From assembly GCF_038502225.1 (NCBI RefSeq), contig NC_091341.1, forward strand, positions 2,047,626 to 2,111,625: a stretch of DNA of 64,000 nt, in the 5' to 3' direction. Under the pieces are notes generated by a model. The model saw only the letters and a program-made list of their open reading frames with translations. It made no database searches and was not told where the DNA came from. The stretch is from Cherax quadricarinatus (Eukaryota > Arthropoda > Malacostraca > Decapoda > Parastacidae). The position numbers and the translations under genes are program-made. Positions 43,086 to 53,292 of this stretch are shown one piece after another (within the stretch, counting starts at the first letter, position 1; each line of letters opens with the position of its first letter).

Positions 43086-44760
43086 ATGGGCCCAAAGAAA
43101 GCTTCTAGTGCCAACCCTTTGGTAAAGAGGGTGAGAAACACTACAGAATTCAGGAAAGATATCATTGCAAAATATGAAAGTGGAGTACGTGTTGCAGAGC
43201 TGGCCAGGTTGTATAACAAACCCCATGTAACCATCGCTTCTATCATGGCCAAGAAAAAGGAAATCAAGGAAGCTGTTGTTGTGAGAGGTGGCAAATATGC
43301 TTACAAAACAGAGATCGCAAATACTGGAAGATGTGGAGACTTTGCTGTTGGTGTGGATCAACGAGAAACAATTATCAGGAGATAGTGTTATGCAGTCAAT
43401 AACTTGTGAAAAGGCAAGGCGGTTGTATGACGATCTCGTAAAGAAAATGCCTGCAACGAGTGCTGATGTTAGTGAATTTAAGGCCGGCAAAGGGTGGTTT
43501 GAGAGATTTAAGAAGCATAGTGGCATACACAGTGTAGTAAGGCATGGCGAGGCTGCAACTTCTGACAAAAATGCAGCTGCAAAATATGTTCAGGAATTCA
43601 AGGGATACATAGAGGCTGAACAATTCAAACCCCAACAAGTGTTCAATTGTGACAAAACGGGCCTCTTTTGGAAGAAAATGCCGAAGAGGATCCACATTAC
43701 TCAGGAGGAAAAGGCACTGCCAGGACACAAGCCTATAAAAGACAGGCTAACTCTCATGTTCTGTAGTAATGCTAGTGGGGATTTCAAAGTGAAGCCTTTA
43801 CTGGTGTATCACTCTGAAAATCCCTGTGTTTTCAAGAAAAACAGTGTCATCAAGAGTAAACTGTGTGTGATGTGGAAGGCAAACAGTAAGGCATGGGTCA
43901 TGAGGGACATTTTCCTTGATTGGTTCAATGAAATGTTTGGCCCCAGTGTGAAGAAATACCTCCTGGAAAATAAACTGGAACTCGCATGCCTCCTGGTAAT
44001 GGACAATGCTCCTGCTCATCCTCCAGACTTGGAAGAGCAAATGGTGAAGAAGTTTCGTTTCATCACAGTGAAGTTCTTGTCCCCTAATACCACACCTTTC
44101 CTCCAGCCCATGGACCAGCAGGTCATTTCAAACTTCAAAAAACTGTACACCAAAGCAGTGTTTCAAAAGTGCTTTGAAGTGACCTCAGACACTGAACTGA
44201 CCCCAAGAGAGTTCTGGAAAGATCACTTCAATATCCTCCATTGTATAAACCTTATAGGTATGGCTTGGGAGGGAGTGACTTCCAGGACTCTGAACTCTGC
44301 TTGGAGAAAATTGTGGCCAGAATGTGTCCAAGAGAGGGATTTTGAAGGGTTTGGGGCTGACCTTGAAGAGCCTATGCCAGTTATGGAAAGTAATGTGGCA
44401 TTGGGGAATTCCAAGGGGTTGTATGTGAGTTTCGAGGATGTGGAAGAGTTGGTGGAGGAGGACGATGAAGAGCTAACCACTACAGAGCTGCAAGACCTTC
44501 GTCTGCAACAGCAAGAGACCACAGCTCAGGAAATTGCTTCAGAGGAGGAGGAAGAGAGATGGAGGAAGGTACCTTCTTCAAAGATTGAGCACATTTGTGC
44601 AAAGTGGACTGAGGTGCAAACATTTATGGATGAACTTCACCCTGACAAAGCTGTTGCAGGCCATGTTGGCAACATGTACAATGACAATGTTGTGTCCCAC
44701 TTTAGGGAAGTTTTAAAGAAACACCAGATACAGACCTCTCTGGAACACTTTTTTGAGTGA
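43086..44760 (+). pseudogene. Tigger3 transposase, frameshifted
   Basis: N-terminal frame MGPKKASSANPLVKRVRN through LARLYNKPHVTIASIM, then a frameshift near 43300-43320 into the main frame (TKQRSQILEDVETLLLVW). DNA-binding GKGWFERFKKHSG follows, then catalytic NCDKTGLFWKK (first Asp kept, the usual Glu now Lys), LLVMDNAPAH and FLQPMDQQV. It ends early at 44760 (LEHFFE); the usual basic tail (IKKQRREVTPEKD) is present downstream in another frame. A distinct, more diverged Tigger lineage than Tigger1/2. Confidence 0.88.
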
Positions 44761-44868
44761 CAGGAGTCGAGTGACTCAAGCTGGTCCTAGTGCCATTAAA
44801 AAACAAAGAAGGGAAGTAACCCCAGAAAAAGACTTGGTACCTAAAGTCATTATGGAGGGGAATTCTCC

Positions 44869-44880
44869 TTCTGAACAATA
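44869..44880. repeat. Target-site duplication of the I-like LINE, left copy
   Basis: ttctgaacaata, repeated exactly at 51428-51439. The bases outside each copy differ, so the duplication is 12 bp. Confidence 0.9.
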
Positions 44881-45084
44881 TTATTATTATAATCAAAAAG
44901 AAGCGCTAAGCCACAAGGGCTATACAGCGCTGCAGGGTAGGGAAGGAAGCAAGGGAATTGGATGGCAGAAGGGAGGGGGGATGATCAGCAGGTTACAGAA
45001 AACAGCGGGGCAGGGGATAGTACGGGGGTAGAGGGTAGCAAGAGATTGAAGTAGAAAGGGCTGAAGGTATCAGAATTTGTGAAG

Positions 45085-48000
45085 TCAGTCAGTCGTTGTC
45101 AAAAAGTCAATGAGGGAGTCCGGATGAAAGGTGGGTCCATCAGCGAGAAGGGAAGGTAAAGAGAGAGCAGCGGAGCGAAGATGACGACAGAGGTAAATTC
45201 TGCGTGCTCGTTGATAAAGTGGGCAGTCCAACAGAATGTGGCTGACTGATAATGGAGCTTGGCAATTCTCACAGAGAGGAGCAAGACGCCTCTCCATGAG
45301 ATATCCATGAGTAAGACGAGTATGGCCAATGCGAAGACGGGAGAGAGAAGTCTCCCAACCTCGACACTGGTGATAAGAAGACGGCCAGTAACCTATACTC
45401 GGTTTAATAGACTGAAGTTTGTTGCCGAGCATAGTAGACCAACGTTGTTGCCAACGGGTGTGAAGGTGGGAAGATATTGCAGCAAAATAGTCCATAAATG
45501 GAATACCTCTATAAGAAACTGGTAGGTCATGTACTGCTGACCGCGCAGCAGTGTCTGCCTGTTCATTGCCCTGTACGTCAACATGACCAGGGACCCAACA
45601 AAAAACAATATCTTTATGCTTGGTAAAGATGCGGCGTAGCCAAAGTTGGATACGGAGGACTAAGGGGTGAGGTGTATCAAATTTTTGTATAGCCTGTAAA
45701 GCACTAAGGGAGTCTGAGACAACCACAAATGATGACACAGGCATAGATGCAATATGGATAAGTGCTGTAAGGATGGCATATAATTCAGCAGTAAAAATAC
45801 TAGCCGAAGATAGTAAATGCCCTTGTACGACGCTGTCCGGAAACACTGCTGCGAATCCTACGCCGTCAGAAGACTTAGAGCCATCTGTGTACACAGCAAT
45901 GCCATGAGAATGAGAGTGAAAGTGGTCAAGAAAAAGAGAGTGGGAAGCGACCGTAGACAGTTGGGCTTTCGAGCAAGGGAGGGAGAAAGAACAGACTCGA
46001 ACAGCTGGAACTTCCCAGGGGGGTAGGGAAAAGTGAGATGCTACATGTACATAGAAAGGTGGTAGTTGAAGAGAAGACAAGAGCGAATGAAGGCGAAGAG
46101 AGAAGGGACGGAGTAAACAGGGGCGGCGAACAAATAAAGAATGTCTACTAATATCAGTGACCATTCTATAAATGGAAGGATTGCGGAGATCATGAGAGCG
46201 TACATAGTAGCGCAGGCAATGGGCATCACGGCGATCGGATAAGGATGGAACGTTCGCTTCTGCATAGAGGCTCTCGACAGGGGAAGAGCGGAAAGCACCA
46301 AGGCATAAACGTAATCCTTGGTGATGAATGGGGTTAAGGCTAGAGAGAGTAGCAGGAGATGCCGCTGAATAGATCTGGTCACCATAATCAAGTTTCGATA
46401 AAATAAGGGTGGAATGTAGGCGAAGGAGGGTTCGACGATCAGCTCCCCACGAAAGATGAGCAAGGGTTTTAAGAAGGTTCAGCCGGCTGTGACAAGTTGC
46501 CTTCAGAGAGGTAATGTGAGGTTTCCAGGATAACCTACGATCAAAGAGGAGGCCCAGAAATTTGACTGTATCACATTCAGGGATACGGGAGCCATAGAGG
46601 TACAAAGGATGATCGGAGATGACAGAGCGTCTAGTGAAAGTGATTTGGTGGGTTTTAGTGCTGGAAAATTTAAACCCACGTGTGGTGGCCCAATTGGAAA
46701 CACGGTCGACTGCATGTTGGAGAGAAGCGAAGCGAAGTCATCAACATAGAGTGATGACCAAATATTTGATGGAAGACTAGAGGCCAAATCATTAATAGCA
46801 AGGAGAAAAAGTGTTGTGCTCAGAACACATCCCTGGGGGACACCTTCAGCTTGGATAAAGTCCGGGGAGAGCACATTATTAACCCGAACACGGAAATGCC
46901 TGTCAGTTAAAAAGTTCTTAAGGAAGGATGGTAGATTGCCTCGAAGGCCTAAGGAGTGGGCTTGGGCTAAAATATTATACCTCCAAGTTGTGTCATATGC
47001 CTTCTCAAGGTCAAAAAATATGGCAATAACTGAGTGGTTATTCGCAAAGGCATTACGAACATACGTATCCAAGCGTAGTAAGGGGTCTATGGTAGAACGT
47101 CCCTTACGAAAGCCATATTGACGAGTGGAGAGACTGTTGTGTGTCTCTAAATACCACACTAAACGTCTATTTACTAGGCGTTCCATTACTTTGCAAACTG
47201 CACTGGTAAGAGCAATGGGACGATAGTGGGAGGTTTCATGTCCCGTAGTGCCTGGTTTGCGGAAAGGGAGAACAATGGCGGATTTCCACAGCTGTGGAAG
47301 AACTCCTTGTGACCAAATAAGATTGTAAAGGCGTGATAGGACTGCAAGGGCTGACTGATGTAAATGTTGTAGCATACGAATATGAATGTCGTCGGGCCCA
47401 GCTGCCGATGATCGACAAGCTGAGAGTGTTGCCTCCAGTTCTTGAAGTGTAAAAGGCACATTATACTGTTCTTCTCTGAGAGAAGAAAAGTCCAAGGGTG
47501 CTAACTCTCTGGCAGACTTTGAGGAAAGAAATGAGGGGCATAGATGGAGTCCCTGAGAAATACGGACTAGATGATTGGTAATTTCATTGGCAACATCTAG
47601 TGGGTTTGCTATATCAACACCGGCAACCCGCAGAACAGGAGCCGGGTCAGGAGAATATTTACCACTCAATTTTCATACTTTTTTCCAGACTGCACTCATA
47701 GAGGAAGCAGAGGTGATGGTGGAGACATAATCTCGCCAGCAAGTGCGTTTAGCATCACGGATGACACGGCGAGCAATCGCACGCTTCTGTTTAAAATCAA
47801 GGAGTCGCTCTGTGGTTCTATTGTACCGGTACCTGCCCCATGCAGCGCGTTTCAAACGTACTGCACGAGCACAAGCAGGAGACCACCAAGGCACGCATTT
47901 CTGAGAATGCCTGCCCGAAGTTTGGGGTATAGAATGAGAAGCTGCGGTGAAAACGGAGGACGAGAAGAGGTGTAAAAGCTCATCGATGGAGGACGAAGAA

Positions 48001-48748
48001 GGAACCTCTTTAAAAACAGTTAGGTGTGAGTAAAGGTTCCAATTTGCCCGATTAAATTGCCAGCGTGGGGTGCGAAGAGGTGGCGAATATGAAGGGGAAG
48101 TAAGAATGATTGGGAAATGATCACTGTCATGTAAGTCCGGGAGAACAGACCAAGTGAAGTCTAATGCGGCGGAGGAAGAGCAAACTGAGAGATCGATGCA
48201 AGAGAGAGTATGAGTCCGAGGATCAAAATGGGTGTGAGTACCTGTATTTAAAACATGGAGGGGGTGGGTGGCAAGAAAAGCCTCTAACTGAATTCCACGG
48301 GAATCACAGTGAGACCCCCCCCCCCAGAGGAAATGGTGGGCATTAAAATCACCAAGTAACAGAATCGGTGGCGGTAATGACGAAACAAGGAAAGCAAAAT
48401 CCGGAATAGATAATGCCCGAGAAGGAGAGAGATATAAAGAACAGAGCGTATACCACCTATGTAAGTGGATACGGGCTGCTGTGTAATGCAGCGAAGTATG
48501 AACAAATAGCTGATGGTACGGAATATAGTGCGGAGAAGAAGGGCACTTTCATTAAAGGTCCCATCAGGAAAAGGATCTGAAGAATACAATAAATTATAGC
48601 CTGAGATGTGAGAAATAACAGCAGAGTGTAATTTTGGTTCCTGTAAGCAAACACCAACAGGGGCAAACTGGGAGAGTAACATCTGAAGCTCACCCCGATT
48701 ACCCCTGAGGCCGCGTATATTCCTCTGTAAATAGGCCATGATTGGCAA
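45085..48748 (-). pseudogene. I-like LINE ORF2: EN-RT-RNase H, broken
   Basis: Endonuclease N-terminus RNIRGLRGNRGELQMLL and VCLQEPKL; GDFNAHHFLWGG lies just before a run of 12-13 G (minus strand, about 48308-48320), where the frame is lost. Linker WWSPACARAVRLKRAAWGRY; an in-frame TGA at 47670-47675 (VWKKV*KLSGKYS). RT: HYRPIALTSAVCKVMERL, YGFRKGRSTIDPL, FFDLEKAYDTTWR, EGVPQGCVLSTTLFLLAIND and catalytic LYVDDFASLL, with a frameshift just after it (about 46720). RNase H: AVYTDGSKSSDG, FTAELYAILTAL, VVSDSLSALQAI, WVPGHVDVQGNEQAD (all acidic residues kept). A C-terminal CENCQ...H...C motif follows. Confidence 0.88.
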
Positions 48749-48980
48749 TGATAAAGATACTTGAAATCCGCAGGTAAGGGTTCCTACGGACTAGAAGGGT
48801 TAGAAAAGTCCACATGCGGAGGCAGTGGAAAATGTTCAAGCAGCGAAGGAACGGTGCGCTGTGAAGAAAGGAGTTGCGCAGATGTAGCAGAGGAGAGAGA
48901 AAGAGCGGAAGGTGGATCAGTGTCCATTGATGGTTTGGTCTCTGCAATATATTCAGAGATTGCTTCAAGTGTTTCGGAAT

Positions 48981-50711
48981 TCAGAGATGTCGTATGGGAG
49001 ACAATATTGGAAATGGTAGGGGGAGGATGAGTAAAGATTGGAACTGTATTGGACTGTACCAAGGTAGGGGGGGGGGCGAAAGGGTGGAGGGAACTGGAGA
49101 AGCATGGCAGGGGACAGAAGAGGCAGGAACCTGGGAGGTGGCAGAAGAGGAAGAAACTTGGGAGGGAACAGGGGAGGAAGGTACATTACGAGGAGGAGGG
49201 TGAACCTCTGCACTTGTAACTGAGCCAGTGAGAGGGGAAGAACTAGGGACACAGACAGGGAGGGTAAAATGAGGAGGTGGAAGATGGGTAGGAGGTGTTA
49301 CCGGACTTTTTTTTGACTTTTGAGAAGTAGAGGGACGATTGGGAGGAGGTGTCGTACGAGGTCTCGTCGATACTGAGGCTTGTGAGAGAGAACTCGAAGA
49401 AGCGAGATTAGACTGAGGCGTTGAAGTAGGGACGTCTGAGCCGAGGACAGCAAAAGAATTAGATACAGGAGTGATTATGGGAGAGGTAACCACAGAGGTG
49501 GGTGTAGAAGATGGGATACTAGAAGTGGGGGGATGTTTTGAAACACGGGAATAAGAAACACGTGGGAGTCTCCCTTGGAGGCGGAGATGAGAAACTGCCA
49601 TGGCATAAGGGAGACCTCCTGTCTCTTTGAGGTAACGGATTTCCCGCTCGTTTAAATAGACCTGACAACGGCGAGAGTACGAAGGGTGAGCCTCATGACA
49701 GTTAAGGCAAGAGGGAGATCGATTGCAAGACGTATTAGAATGGTCATCGGCACCACAGACTGGGCATTCGGCGATAGATCTGCAATATTTCGCTGGATGG
49801 CCAAATCGCCAGCAATTTCTACACTGTTGTGGTGTAGGGATCACCTTTCGAACTTGTAACCGATGTCCTGCTACATAAACCGAGGATGGGAGTTCTCGGC
49901 TGTCAAAAGTTAAACGAGCCACATTGCTAGGGTATCGTCTCCGCCCACGGGCAGGAAGAACGTAAGTGTCTACCTTGAGGATTGGGAGATCTTGGAGTTC
50001 CAGCTGTTCTAGAATGTCAGTGCCACATGTCTGGAAATTTTGTTGAACTATGGTATGGGGCAGAATGACGGTACCACTACAAGAATTGAGGGAATGATGT
50101 TTTTCAAGAGTGACAGGAACAGTATCGATATGGGAAAGACGAGAGAGCTCATGAGCCTGGGTAGCATTCTGTACGGTAATGATGCGCGTACCGCTCTTAA
50201 GAGCATGAAAAGAAATATCTTTACCAACATGGCATAGGAGTGCCTTGCCAATACTATGGTCAGAAAGATAGGCAGTAGAGGAAGTTGGTCGTAAAGTGAA
50301 GAATTTAGTCCACTGTTCAGTCTGAAACTGAGCGTGGAAAGGTAGTGAAGGACGTGTCGATCGTTTCTGAGAAGAACGAGAAGGTGGAGAAGTATCATCA
50401 GCAGGTAATTGTCGTTGGCGTTTAGGCGTGGGACCAGAGTTGGTCCGACGTGGAACGGGTCGGCGATTTGAAAATTGCCGCACCGTAGAGGGAGAGGCCG
50501 GAAGCATAGTCAGAGGAGAGCGAAGGTCCGATAAATCGAAGGAGTCAGTCGAGGCCCCAGTACCTGAAGCGGGTGAGGAAACAGCACCGGCAATAGGTAC
50601 AGAGGCATGAGGAATGTCTGAAGAGTGGTCCAAAGACGAGGCGGGGTCAGAACGGGGTGCGGTATCAAGAAGGGGCCCGGGGGTACCAGGTTCATGGACT
50701 AGGGCTGCCAT
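48981..50711 (-). CDS. I-like LINE ORF1: gag-like nucleic-acid-binding protein (576 aa)
   Basis: Open from the ATG at 50711. A Pro/Ser-rich N-terminus (1-125); an RRM-like middle (about 130-290); then three Cys-rich knuckles at about 297-349: CRNCWRFGHPAKYC, CPVCGADDHSNTSC and CLNCHEAHPSYSRRC. A long Ser/Thr/Pro-rich C-terminus follows. Such proteins coat the LINE RNA in a ribonucleoprotein. The frame may be altered near its end by a C-run (about 49066-49076). ORF2 follows after about 230 bp. Confidence 0.85.
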   Translation of the reverse strand: MAALVHEPGTPGPLLDTAPRSDPASSLDHSSDIPHASVPIAGAVSSPASGTGASTDSFDLSDLRSPLTMLPASPSTVRQFSNRRPVPRRTNSGPTPKRQRQLPADDTSPPSRSSQKRSTRPSLPFHAQFQTEQWTKFFTLRPTSSTAYLSDHSIGKALLCHVGKDISFHALKSGTRIITVQNATQAHELSRLSHIDTVPVTLEKHHSLNSCSGTVILPHTIVQQNFQTCGTDILEQLELQDLPILKVDTYVLPARGRRRYPSNVARLTFDSRELPSSVYVAGHRLQVRKVIPTPQQCRNCWRFGHPAKYCRSIAECPVCGADDHSNTSCNRSPSCLNCHEAHPSYSRRCQVYLNEREIRYLKETGGLPYAMAVSHLRLQGRLPRVSYSRVSKHPPTSSIPSSTPTSVVTSPIITPVSNSFAVLGSDVPTSTPQSNLASSSSLSQASVSTRPRTTPPPNRPSTSQKSKKSPVTPPTHLPPPHFTLPVCVPSSSPLTGSVTSAEVHPPPRNVPSSPVPSQVSSSSATSQVPASSVPCHASPVPSTLSPPPLPWYSPIQFQSLLILPLPFPILSPIRHL

Positions 50712-51346
50712 GGTTAGGTTACTTCTTTCTTTTTATTTTTAAGAAAAAAAAGAAGAAAATAAAAATAAAAAAAAGAAAAAAAAAGGGGGGACCGGGGAGG
50801 GATAGGTCATAGGAGGAATGAAAGGGCCAGAAATCTCCCTCCGCGCCCAAGAGGACCTCAGCACCGCAAGTAGCGCAGATGCAGCATGGAACTCGTGCCA
50901 TACCCTACCCATCATGCTAGTAAACTAACAATCCGGGATAGCAACCTCACATCTGCCGAGCTACCTCGGTGGACAAAAGAGAGGGCGGCCGGATATCCGC
51001 CACAAAGCATACCTCCTTCGGCCACCACCCCCGGAATCCGAAAGGTGGCTTCCAGAGATACACTCGTCGCCCGAAAGACACCCAAAGCTACTCCGGGATA
51101 CCGGAGAGGGATCGGGACATCCCCAGGCGATCCAGATTCCACGGCAAACTACGCCACCGCTAAGAACCTCAACGGAATGGGATGGACCCCGATATCCTTT
51201 CTCCTACCTAGGAACTAGCGTGCCTGTGGGAGAAATCCCAAAGGACAAAAAGAGGAAGGGCAAAAGGGAGGAGTGGGGAGGAGGAGGAGGAAAGGAAAAA
51301 GGGGAGGATGGGATAGGGGAGGGGAGATTGGGGGGTAATTAGGTTC

Positions 51347-51427
51347 GGTCTGAGGAAGAAGACCGATAGGTCTAATTCCTCAGACCAAGAGCCTCTTCAC
51401 CACGCCAAGGAGCCCCCCTTGAAGAGG
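51347..51427 (-). other. Hairpins at the 5' end of the I-like LINE
   Basis: Two stems can form. The first joins 51392-51399 (cctcttca) with 51420-51427 (tgaagagg), right at the element terminus. The second joins 51347-51357 (ggtctgaggaa) with 51376-51386 (ttcctcagacc), and encloses agacc/ggtct (51360-51364, 51369-51373). All pairs are perfect. A structured terminus may protect or mark full-length RNA; function is inference. Confidence 0.65.
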
Positions 51428-51753
51428 TTCTGAACAATAGTACAACTCCATCCTCTCCCTTCCTCCCGTCTCACCACTCATCAACAAGTCTTCAATAAAT
51501 GTCATTTTTATTACTGTTTTATTCTGCATGTCTTATTGTTTTCTGTGTAGGTAAATGCATATTTCATATAAAAACTTATTTTTTTAATACTTTTGGGTGT
51601 CTGGAATGGATTAATTGGATTTACATTATTTCTTATGTGGAAAATTAATTCAGAAATCATCAGATTCGGGTTTAGTCACTCTCTCTGGAACAGATTAATT
51701 ATGAAAACCGGGGTTCCACTGTACTTTCAGTCATGAAACCAACCAAAATCATG

Positions 51754-51822
51754 AGCTTGACAAAGCTCCTGGAGAGTGAAACGTTACCACAAAATGTCAC
51801 ATGAGTTGCACTTGTGTCCTTT
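51754..51822 (+). mobile_element. Penelope-like terminal fragment (second family)
   Basis: gacaaagctcctggagagtg followed by aaacgtta resembles the core block of the Penelope-like element at 19174-20096: a stem of about 4 bp around ctgga, then gaaac. Only the terminal part is present, between P sequence and the CR1 tail. Confidence 0.5.
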
Positions 51823-51824
51823 TA

Positions 51825-52306
51825 CATAAGAACATAAGAAATGAGGAACACCACAGCAGGCCTGTTGGCCCATACTAGGCAGGTCCTTCACAGATCCATC
51901 CCACTAATAGAATATTTGCCCTCATAAGAACATAAGATCATAAGAAATAAGGAACACTGCAACAGGCCTACTGGTCTATGCGAGGCAGCTCCAATTCTCC
52001 CCACCGGCTTAAGCCAATGCCCTGACCTAGTAAGGTCAGACACGTCACTTAAGGGATTAGCACTGCATCCGACATAGTAGCTAGTCAGGTCCACTTCACA
52101 CCCACCCACACCCACTCATAAGAACATAAGAAAGAAGGAACACCGCAGCAGGCCCACTGACCCACACAAAGCAGGTCTATGTTTCCCCCCGGATTAGCCC
52201 AATGACCCACCTAGTCAGGTCATTTCCACTTAAGGAAGGAGCACAGCATCAGACCTAGTAGCACAAGTTAGTCAGGTCCAACTCACACCCACCCACACCC
52301 ACTCAT
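51825..52306 (-). repeat. CR1 3' UTR with repeated units and 8-bp terminal repeats
   Basis: The plus strand shows cataagaacataagaa at 51825, 51923 and 52117. Each begins a related unit (ggaacac.gcagcaggcc, ctagtcaggtc, cacccacccacaccc); the two complete units are about 190-194 bp and the terminal one is 98 bp. In element orientation the end is ttcttatgttcttatg, an 8-bp tandem repeat as found at CR1 3' ends. Confidence 0.8.
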
Positions 52307-53292
52307 GTATTTATCTAACCTATTTTTAAAACTACACAACGTTTTAGCCTCAACAACTGTACTCGGGAGTTTGTTCCACTCATCCACAACTCTATTACCA
52401 AACCAGTGCTTTCCTATATCCTTCCTCAATCTGAATTTTTCCAACTTGAAACTATTGCTGCGGGTCCTGTCTTGGCTGGAAATTTTCAGCACGCTATTTA
52501 CATCCCCTTTATTTATTCCTGTTTTCCATTTATACACCTTGATCATATCCCCCCTAATTCTGTGCCTTTTGAGAGAGTGCAGATTCAGGGGCCCTCAGTC
52601 TATCCTCATAGGGAAGATTTCTGATACATGGGATCATCTTTGTCATCCACTTCTGTACGTTTTCCAGAGCCTTTATGTCCATTCTGTAATACGGTAACCA
52701 GAACTGAGCAGCATAATCTAAATGAGGCCTAACCAAGGATATATAGAGTTGAACAACCTGAGGACTTCTATTATTTATACTTCTAGATATAAAGCCAAGA
52801 ATTCTGTTAGCTTTACTGCGAACACTAATGCACTGTTGTCTTGGTTTTAGATTACTGCTAACCAGAACTCCTAAATCCTTTTCGCAATCAGTAGTATTAA
52901 GATCTACATTATTTAGTTTATATGTCGCATGGTTATTTTCCTGTCCAACTTTTAGAACTTTGCATTTGTCTATATTAAACTGCATCTGCCACTTCTCCGA
53001 CCATTGCATCAGTCTATTCAAATCATCTTGGAGTGCTCTAGTGTTCTCATTAGAATGAATTGGATGGCCTATTTTGGTGTCATCAGCAAATTTGCTTATG
53101 TCGCTATTTATTCCCTCATCTATGTCTTTTATGTAAATTGTGAACAACAACGGGCCCAACACTGACCCCTGTGGAACACTGCTTGTGACGTGTCCCAATT
53201 CTGATTTCTCCTCATTTATGCAAACTCTCTGCTGCCTATTTGTCAGCCATGCCTCTACCCAGGAAAAAATTTCTCCTCCTATTCCGTGTGCC
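52283..53292 (-). pseudogene. CR1 reverse transcriptase, C-terminal half
   Basis: Minus strand: KAHGIGGEIFSWVEAWL, VTSSVPQGSVLGPLLF, DISKFADDTKIGH (catalytic FADD intact), LMQWSEKWQMQFNIDKC, DLGVLVSSNLKPRQQC, VQLYISLVRPHLDYAAQFW, then after a frameshift near 52550 MIKVYKWKTGINKGD and FGNRVVDEWNKLPSTVVEA. This order and wording are typical of the CR1 clade. The N-terminal half lies beyond element H at 55207-55687. Confidence 0.87.

Larger units (their letters stand above)
44881..51427 (-). mobile_element. I-like LINE, about 6.5 kb, complete ends
   Basis: In minus orientation: 716-bp 5' UTR, ORF1 with zinc knuckles, ORF2 (endonuclease, RT, RNase H, C-terminal Cys/His motif), a short 3' region (cagcgctgtatagcccttgt) and a (taa)n-like tail at 44881-44893. 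ORF1 with CCHC knuckles, an RNase H domain and a (TAA)n tail together are characteristic of the I/Nimb group. It is inserted in Tigger3. Confidence 0.9.
42813..51721 (+). mobile_element. Tigger3: Tigger transposon split by an I-like LINE
   Basis: Left end CAGTGGACCCCCGGATTTCG (42813), right end complement ccggggttccactg (51721), with TA at 42811-42812 and 51722-51723. The outer flanks rejoin as P sequence (caaggTActttcagtcatg). Own length without the insertion is about 2.35 kb. A LINE with a 12-bp duplication (44869-44880, 51428-51439) sits in its 3' noncoding part. Confidence 0.88.

Noticed and set aside
50886..51218. Plus-strand frame opposite the 5' UTR of the I-like LINE
   Set aside because: No domain, no start context, and it lies in the leader of a minus-strand element.
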